From contig JAEZCF010000122.1 of NCBI GenBank assembly GCA_023430045.1, positions 1 to 47,850 on the forward strand: DNA of 47,850 nucleotides, read 5' to 3'. Positions 42,609-47,850 of the stretch are shown here, in pieces. Numbering within the stretch: the stretch's first letter is position 1; every line of letters begins with the position of its first letter. The DNA is from Pseudomonadota bacterium. Its GTDB lineage: Bacteria > Pseudomonadota > Gammaproteobacteria > Xanthomonadales > Xanthomonadaceae. A model generated the notes under the pieces. It did no database searches, was not told the DNA's origin, and was given only the letters and a program-made list of their open reading frames with translations. The position numbers and the translations under genes are program-made.

Positions 42609-44480
42609 ATGTCCCAAGATACCCAGGCGCCGCTGCAGTTCGCGCAGCTCGGCCTGTCCGAGCCCGTCATGCAGGCCGTCAGCGCGGTCGGTTATGAAAC
42701 CCCTTCGCCCATCCAGGCGGCGACCATCCCGGCGATGCTGGAAGGCCGTGACGTGCTGGGCCAGGCCCAGACCGGCACCGGCAAGACGGCTGCGTTCGCG
42801 CTGCCGGTGCTGTCCAACATCGACCTGCAGCAGGTCAAGCCGCAGGCACTGGTCCTGGCGCCCACACGCGAGCTGGCCATCCAGGTGGCCGAGGCGTTCC
42901 AGACCTACTCCTCGAAGATCTCCGGCTTCCGGGTGTTGCCCGTCTACGGTGGCCAGCCCTATGGCCAGCAGCTGTCATCGCTGCGGCGCGGCGTGCACGT
43001 TGTGGTCGGTACGCCGGGCCGGGTGATCGATCACCTGAACCGTGGAACCCTGGACCTGTCGGAACTGAAGACCCTGGTGCTGGACGAAGCCGATGAAATG
43101 CTGCGCATGGGCTTCATCGACGATGTCGAGGCGGTGCTGAAGAAGCTGCCGGAGCAGCGCCAGGTGGCCTTGTTCTCGGCGACCATGCCGCCGGCCATCC
43201 GTCGTATCGCGCAGACCTACCTGCAGGATCCGGCGGAAGTCACCATCGCCAACAAGACCACCACCTCGGCCAACATCCGCCAGCGCTACTGGTGGGTGAG
43301 CGGCATGCACAAGCTGGATGCGTTGACCCGCATCCTGGAAGTGGAGCCGTTCGACGCGATGATCATCTTCGCGCGTACCAAGGCCGGTACCGAGGAACTG
43401 GCCGGCAAGCTGCAGGCCCGTGGCCTGGCCGCGGCCGCGATCAATGGTGACATGCAGCAGGCGCAGCGCGAGCGCACCATTGCCCAGCTCAAGGACGGCA
43501 AGCTGGACATCCTGGTGGCCACCGACGTGGCCGCGCGCGGCCTGGACGTGGAGCGCATCAGTCACGTGCTGAACTACGACATCCCGTACGACACCGAAAG
43601 CTACGTGCACCGCATCGGCCGTACCGGCCGCGCCGGTCGCAGCGGCGAGGCGATCCTGTTCGCCACCCCGCGCGAGAAGGGCATGCTGCGGCAGATCGAG
43701 CGTGCCACCCGGCAGCCGATCGAGGAAATGCAGCTGCCGAGCGTGGAAGCGGTGAACGACAACCGCATCAGCAAGTTCACTGCCCGCATCAGCGAGACCC
43801 TGGGCCAGGGCGGGCTGGATTTCTACCGCCAGCTGCTCGAGCGCTTCGCCGCCGAGAACGACGTTGCGGAGATCGACGTGGCCGCGGCGCTGGCCAGGTT
43901 GATGCAGGGCGATACCCCGTTCCTGCTGCAGCCGCCGGTGCGTGCCCCGCGTGAAGAGCGCGCCCCGCGCGAACGCTTCGAGCGTGATCGTGGCGACCGT
44001 CCCGAACGCGGGCCTCGTGTCGAGCGTGGTCCGCGCCAGGAAGGTGAGGGCTTCCAGGAGCGTCCGCGCCGCGATGTGCCGCCGCGCGGCGCCCCGGAGC
44101 AGGGCATGGAAACCTTCCGCATTGAAGTCGGGCACCAGCATGGCGTCAAGCCGGCCAACATCGTGGGTGCGATCGCCAATGAAGCCGGCCTGGAAAGCCG
44201 CTTCATCGGGCGTATCGATATCCATGACGGCTTCTCGTTGCTGGACCTGCCGGTGGACATGCCCCAGGACGTGCTTGCCCACCTGAAGAAGGTATGGGTA
44301 TCCGGCCAGCAGCTGCAGATGCGCCGCCTGGAAGCGGGCGAGGACACCAGCCCGGCACAGCGTACCTTCAAGCCGCGCTTCGACAAGGGTGGCCCGCGCC
44401 GTGGTCCGGGCGGTCCTGGCGGCAACGACCGTCCGCCGCGTCGGGATGGCTTCAAGCCGCGTGGTCCGCGCAGCTTCTGA
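42609..44480 (+). CDS. deaD: DEAD-box RNA helicase with DbpA-type RNA-binding domain (623 aa)
   Basis: ATP-dependent RNA helicase of the CsdA/DeaD group, for ribosome assembly and mRNA remodelling at low temperature. Q-motif near residue 30 (YETPSPIQ), motif I AQTGTGKT, DEAD (VLDEADEM), SAT, and motif VI HRIGRTGRAGR. A DbpA-like RNA-binding domain lies at about 495-580 (METFRIEVGHQHGVKPANIV). Arg/Pro/Gly-rich segments flank it (residues 440-500 and the C-terminal tail). ATG 42609 is preceded by GGAG. The long leader carries tandem repeats, which may mean cold-shock-type mRNA control. Confidence 0.93.
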   Translation: MSQDTQAPLQFAQLGLSEPVMQAVSAVGYETPSPIQAATIPAMLEGRDVLGQAQTGTGKTAAFALPVLSNIDLQQVKPQALVLAPTRELAIQVAEAFQTYSSKISGFRVLPVYGGQPYGQQLSSLRRGVHVVVGTPGRVIDHLNRGTLDLSELKTLVLDEADEMLRMGFIDDVEAVLKKLPEQRQVALFSATMPPAIRRIAQTYLQDPAEVTIANKTTTSANIRQRYWWVSGMHKLDALTRILEVEPFDAMIIFARTKAGTEELAGKLQARGLAAAAINGDMQQAQRERTIAQLKDGKLDILVATDVAARGLDVERISHVLNYDIPYDTESYVHRIGRTGRAGRSGEAILFATPREKGMLRQIERATRQPIEEMQLPSVEAVNDNRISKFTARISETLGQGGLDFYRQLLERFAAENDVAEIDVAAALARLMQGDTPFLLQPPVRAPREERAPRERFERDRGDRPERGPRVERGPRQEGEGFQERPRRDVPPRGAPEQGMETFRIEVGHQHGVKPANIVGAIANEAGLESRFIGRIDIHDGFSLLDLPVDMPQDVLAHLKKVWVSGQQLQMRRLEAGEDTSPAQRTFKPRFDKGGPRRGPGGPGGNDRPPRRDGFKPRGPRSF

Positions 44481-44504
44481 TTTCCGGGTGAAGTGATTGC
44501 CCTG

Positions 44505-44531
44505 CGCCAGCCTTCGGGCTGGCGTTTTTTT
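44505..44531 (+). terminator. Rho-independent terminator of the helicase gene
   Basis: Perfect 8-bp stem CGCCAGCC / GGCTGGCG with a TTCG tetraloop, followed by seven T. Twenty-four nt after the stop. Confidence 0.95.
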
Positions 44532-44654
44532 GTCCCGCGACAGCAGGCGGACACCTCGCGGGCGTCAGCGATGCCTGCTGACAGTGGCCCCGCCAGCGTG
44601 CAAGATGCAGGAGCAGCAGCCAGGGATCAACCATCGGTTCAGGGGGAACCACGC

Positions 44655-47030
44655 ATGGACGAGGCTGGGACGTGTGCGGGAAGGCCGCAGTTCGCAACCA
44701 CACGCGGGTTGACCCTGCGTTTCGCGTTGCTGATTGGCATGGCGGTGGGCCTGGTGGGCATCTCCGTGCTGGTCCAGGAACTGCAGGCGGCTTCCACCGC
44801 ATGGATCATCGGCCAGAACCACTGGTCGCGCGGCCAGCAGTCTGCCGTGGCGGCCCTGCACCGGTACGCGGACAGCGGCGACGTTCGCCAGCTGCAGGTC
44901 GCCCGCGCCGGCCTCTCGGTGCCATTGGCCGACCTGGCCGCCCGGCATGCGCTCGAACAACCACGGCCGGATACCGGCAAGGCGCGCGCGGCGCTGCTGC
45001 GCGGTCATAACAGCGATGCAGACGTACGCAGGCTGATCGTTTCCTATCAATATGGCCGCGAGCTGGCGTACCTCCGCGATGCAGCGCGGATATGGCGCGA
45101 ATCCGATGCGCCACTGCTGGAGCTGTCGGCCATCGGTGACCGGCTGGAGCAGGGCCTGGCCAATGCCTCGTTGGACAAGGCCGAGATCCATCGACATCAA
45201 GAGCGCCTGCTGCAGCTGGATGCGGAACTGCAGGAAAAAGGACGTGCCTTTTCGCGCGCGCTGGCCAGCATGGCCGGTCTGGCGCGCATGGCCACTCTGC
45301 TGGCTGGCGCGTTTTCGGTACTGGCGATCACGCTGGCCGGCGTACTGCTGGCCAGGCGCGTGCGCACCGACCTGATCCAGCAGGAAAGCCGCTTCGGTGC
45401 TGCGTTTTACCAGGCCAGCGTGGGCATGCTGGAACTGGACGGGCAGGGCGGCCTGGTGGAGGCCAACCAGGCACTGGCCGACCTGCTGCAGCGCCCGCGC
45501 AGGCAACTGATGCACCTGCACCTGGGCGAAGTGCTGGCCGAAGGCGAACTGGTGCTGGACGAGGAGGGCAACATCGACTGGCAGCAGCAGCTGAAGGCCG
45601 GCGAGCTGCGCTTCCTGCGCGCCGATGGCAGCCTGATGTGGGGACGCTGGAGCGGTACCGTCCTGTCGCGCGACAAGCAGGGACTTTCGATCTTCGCGAT
45701 CGTGGAGGACGTCAGCCAGAACCATGCGCTGGCCCGTGAGGTGCAGCACCACGCCAGCCACGATCCTCTTACCGGGCTGGTCAACCGTCGCGAAGTGGAG
45801 CGCCTGCTGGAACAGGCACTGCAGCAGGTACGCGGCGACGGCAGCGTACATGCGCTGTGTCACCTCGACCTGGACCATTTCAAGCTGGTCAACGACACGG
45901 TGGGCCATGCGGCGGGCGACCAGGTACTGGCCACCTTCGCGGAACAGCTGAAGGACATGTTGCGCGAAGGCGACTGGGTGGGGCGCCTGGGCGCGGACGA
46001 GTTCGCGCTGTTCCTGTGTGGGGCGAGCCAGGAAAGGGCGGCGCAGGTGCTGCAGCAGGTGATGCGCGCGCTGCACCGCATCGCGCAGCCGGAGGATGGT
46101 ACGCCGGCCATCAGCTGCAGCGTCGGCGTGGTGGAAGTGACCGCAGACGCGCCGGATGTGAACTGGCTGCTCAGCGCCGCCGACAATGCCTGCCATGCCG
46201 CCAAGCAGGCAGGCCGCAACCGCGTGCACTGGTTCAGCGAGGACCGGCTGGTACTGGACGAGCGGCGCAGCGAGGCCGATCGCCTGCGCCGGGTCAGCCA
46301 GGCCATCGCCGACGACCGGATGGTGTTGTTCGCGCAGCGCATCGCCACCGTCGGCGACCCCTCGCGCCTGCATTACGAGGTGCTGGTCAGGATGCGCGAC
46401 GAACAGGGCCGGTTGCATGGGCCGGGCGAGTTCATCGCCGCGGTGGAGCGCTACGGGATGGGCATGTCGCTGGATCGCTGCGTGCTCTCCATGCTGTTCC
46501 GGCATCTGCAGGACTGCCCCGCACATGTGGCCCGGCTGGGGCTGTGCAATGTCAACGTGTCGGCGCAGTCGATCGCCGAGCCCAGCTTCCTTGCGTTCGT
46601 CACCGACCTGCTGGAACGCAACCGCTCGCTCGCGCGACGCCTGTGCTTCGAGATCACCGAAACGGCCGTGATCAGCAACCTGGCCCAGGCCCGGATCTTC
46701 ATCGATGCCGTGAAGCGCCAGGGCTGCCGCATCGCGCTGGACGATTTCGGTTCGGGCGCCGCGTCCTTCGATTATCTTCGGCAACTGCCGGCGGACCTGT
46801 TGAAGATCGACGGTACCTTCGTGCGCGAGCTGCAGTCGGATCCGGTCAGCCGCGCCACCGTGCGCGCCATGGCCGCGCTGGGGCGCGAGCTGCAGCTGGA
46901 AGTCGTTGCCGAATGGGTGGAATCCGAGGCGATCGCCCGGCAACTGGTTGACATGGGCGTACAGGGGCTGCAGGGCCATGCGATCGCGCGCCCACAGCCG
47001 CTGCAGGACATCACCCGGGCGACGGCCTGA
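44655..47030 (+). CDS. Membrane GGDEF/EAL cyclic-di-GMP signalling protein with PAS domain (791 aa)
   Basis: Two-transmembrane sensor (about residues 20-40 and 210-230) with a roughly 170-residue periplasmic segment between, then PAS (about 245-355), GGDEF (about 370-530) and EAL (about 545-785). The GGDEF site reads GADEF at 446-450, with an intact RxxD inhibitory site (REGD) before it. The EAL motif reads EVL (575-577); other EAL catalytic positions look intact (NVNVSAQSI, FEITETAV, DDFGSG, KIDGTF). Probable phosphodiesterase with a weak or inactive cyclase half. ATG 44655 has AGGGGG upstream and lies after the helicase terminator. Confidence 0.9.
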   Translation: MDEAGTCAGRPQFATTRGLTLRFALLIGMAVGLVGISVLVQELQAASTAWIIGQNHWSRGQQSAVAALHRYADSGDVRQLQVARAGLSVPLADLAARHALEQPRPDTGKARAALLRGHNSDADVRRLIVSYQYGRELAYLRDAARIWRESDAPLLELSAIGDRLEQGLANASLDKAEIHRHQERLLQLDAELQEKGRAFSRALASMAGLARMATLLAGAFSVLAITLAGVLLARRVRTDLIQQESRFGAAFYQASVGMLELDGQGGLVEANQALADLLQRPRRQLMHLHLGEVLAEGELVLDEEGNIDWQQQLKAGELRFLRADGSLMWGRWSGTVLSRDKQGLSIFAIVEDVSQNHALAREVQHHASHDPLTGLVNRREVERLLEQALQQVRGDGSVHALCHLDLDHFKLVNDTVGHAAGDQVLATFAEQLKDMLREGDWVGRLGADEFALFLCGASQERAAQVLQQVMRALHRIAQPEDGTPAISCSVGVVEVTADAPDVNWLLSAADNACHAAKQAGRNRVHWFSEDRLVLDERRSEADRLRRVSQAIADDRMVLFAQRIATVGDPSRLHYEVLVRMRDEQGRLHGPGEFIAAVERYGMGMSLDRCVLSMLFRHLQDCPAHVARLGLCNVNVSAQSIAEPSFLAFVTDLLERNRSLARRLCFEITETAVISNLAQARIFIDAVKRQGCRIALDDFGSGAASFDYLRQLPADLLKIDGTFVRELQSDPVSRATVRAMAALGRELQLEVVAEWVESEAIARQLVDMGVQGLQGHAIARPQPLQDITRATA

Positions 47031-47062
47031 AGCGAACGGATGCCGCCGCCGCCGCGATGCCT

Positions 47063-47068
47063 GATAAT
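47063..47068 (+). promoter_or_regulatory. -10-like hexamer GATAAT 6 nt before rluF
   Basis: GATAAT is followed by GCGCGG and the ATG at 47075. No Shine-Dalgarno in between. Candidate leaderless start; no clear -35. Confidence 0.45.
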
Positions 47069-47074
47069 GCGCGG

Positions 47075-47797
47075 ATGACCATCCGCCTCAACAAACATAT
47101 CGCCGAAACCGGCTTCTGCTCCCGCCGTGAAGCCGACCGGCTGATCGGCGAGCGCCGCGTCACCGTCAATGGACATCCCGCCGGTACCGGCGCGGTGGTC
47201 GGGGAGGGCGACGAGGTGCGCGTGGACGGGCAGCCGCTGCGCGTACGCCAGGCCCGTCGTCCCGGTGCCCGGCGGCACGTGTACATCGTGCTCAACAAGC
47301 CTGTCGGCATCACCTGCACCACCGAAAGTTCGGTGAAGGGCAACATCGTGGACTTCGTCGGCCACGAACAGCGCATCTTCCCGGTCGGGCGCCTGGACAA
47401 GGATTCGGAAGGACTGATCCTGATGACCAGCAACGGCGACATCGTCAACCAGATCCTGCGCGCGGAAAATGGCCATCAGAAGGAATACCTGGTGGCGGTG
47501 AACAAGCCGGTGAGCGATGAATTCCTGCGTGGCATGGCACGCGGCGTGCGTATCCATGATCAGACGACGCTGCCCTGCCGTACCGCTCGCATCGCCAAAT
47601 TCGGCTTCCGCATCATCCTGCAGCAGGGCCTCAACCGGCAGATCCGCCTGATGGCGGCCGAGTTTGGTTACCGCGTGACCCAGCTGCGGCGCGTGCGCAT
47701 CGACAACATCAAGATCGGCGCGCTCAAGCCTGGTCAGTGGCGCAACCTGACCGAACAGGAGCTGCGCGGCCTGCTGCCCGCACACGCCGACTGGTAA
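47075..47797 (+). CDS. rluF: 23S rRNA pseudouridine synthase RluF (240 aa)
   Basis: S4-type pseudouridine synthase that modifies 23S rRNA (U2604 in E. coli, and U35 of tRNA-Tyr). S4 domain at residues 4-60 (SRREADRLIGERRVTVNGH), catalytic domain with active-site Asp in GRLDKDSEGLILM, then KEYLVAVNKPV and NRQIRLMAAEFGY. Length and motif spelling favour RluF over RsuA and RluB. Downstream sequence ends at the window edge in a hairpin. Confidence 0.9.
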   Translation: MTIRLNKHIAETGFCSRREADRLIGERRVTVNGHPAGTGAVVGEGDEVRVDGQPLRVRQARRPGARRHVYIVLNKPVGITCTTESSVKGNIVDFVGHEQRIFPVGRLDKDSEGLILMTSNGDIVNQILRAENGHQKEYLVAVNKPVSDEFLRGMARGVRIHDQTTLPCRTARIAKFGFRIILQQGLNRQIRLMAAEFGYRVTQLRRVRIDNIKIGALKPGQWRNLTEQELRGLLPAHADW

Positions 47798-47819
47798 GGC
47801 ACGCGTTGCTTCATCGCGT

Positions 47820-47847
47820 CCGCTGCGTGCTCAGCCGCACGCAGCGG
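47820..47847. terminator. Hairpin after rluF at the window edge
   Basis: Perfect 11-bp stem CCGCTGCGTGC / GCACGCAGCGG with a 6-nt loop, 22 nt after the rluF stop. The flanking 3' sequence is cut off, so a T tract cannot be checked. Confidence 0.5.
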
Positions 47848-47850
47848 GTG

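Noticed and set aside
44565..46979. Long open frame antisense to the GGDEF/EAL gene
   Set aside because: Artefact of codon bias; no recognisable domain.

Overview
The window is a chromosomal stretch of a high-GC gammaproteobacterium of the Xanthomonadaceae, most likely Stenotrophomonas (S. maltophilia group). This rests on gene content: an hflK-hflC-yjeT-purA locus, a Xanthomonas-type NPP phosphodiesterase, an M2 (ACE-like) lipoprotein, a UbiM-type hydroxylase and REP-like hairpins with GTAG heads. The genus is inferred, not tested. I see no rRNA, tRNA, insertion sequence, prophage or CRISPR array. Genes are dense, on both strands, mostly in short operons.

Layout. 0-9.4 kb: cbpA co-chaperone, pilH response regulator, an acrylyl-CoA-reductase-like MDR enzyme, hflK-hflC-yjeT, then a strongly diverged M13 (neprilysin-family) metallopeptidase between yjeT and purA, purA, and an FMN split-barrel stress protein. 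9.5-16.2 kb: a same-strand block of KatE-type large catalase, a lysine/alanine-rich histone-like protein, an L,D-transpeptidase and an M23 endopeptidase, with a divergent PAS-AraC regulator followed by an amino-acid permease. 16.2-20 kb: a 73-residue secreted protein with twin CX6C motifs, and gcvP under a tandem glycine riboswitch. 20-29 kb: a Bcr/CflA exporter, two uncharacterised proteins, the M2 peptidase, a DUF819 membrane protein, and a divergent pair of secreted proteins (PI-PLC-like and DUF3103-like). 29-35 kb: cstA-ybdD, two pirins, aquaporin Z. 35-38.4 kb: NPP phosphodiesterase lipoprotein, then an Ada-type sensor/AlkA glycosylase fusion overlapping ogt (alkylation repair operon). 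38.4-47.8 kb: ClpP-like lipoprotein (COG3904 type), DUF4019 protein, MAPEG protein, UbiM-type ubiquinone hydroxylase with a possible FNR-type promoter, ybcJ, a DEAD-box helicase, a GGDEF/EAL protein and rluF.

Functional themes: membrane and envelope quality control (HflKC, M13-like and M2 peptidases, LD-transpeptidase, M23), oxidative and stationary-phase protection (catalase, histone-like protein, pirins, FMN protein), alkylation repair, and RNA modification or remodelling (DEAD helicase, RluF, YbcJ). The points most worth a second look are the diverged M13-like peptidase, the twin-CX6C miniprotein, five genes whose -10-like hexamer sits exactly 6 nt before ATG (candidate leaderless mRNAs), the FNR-like box upstream of the ubiquinone hydroxylase, and the repeat-bearing leader of the DEAD-box helicase.
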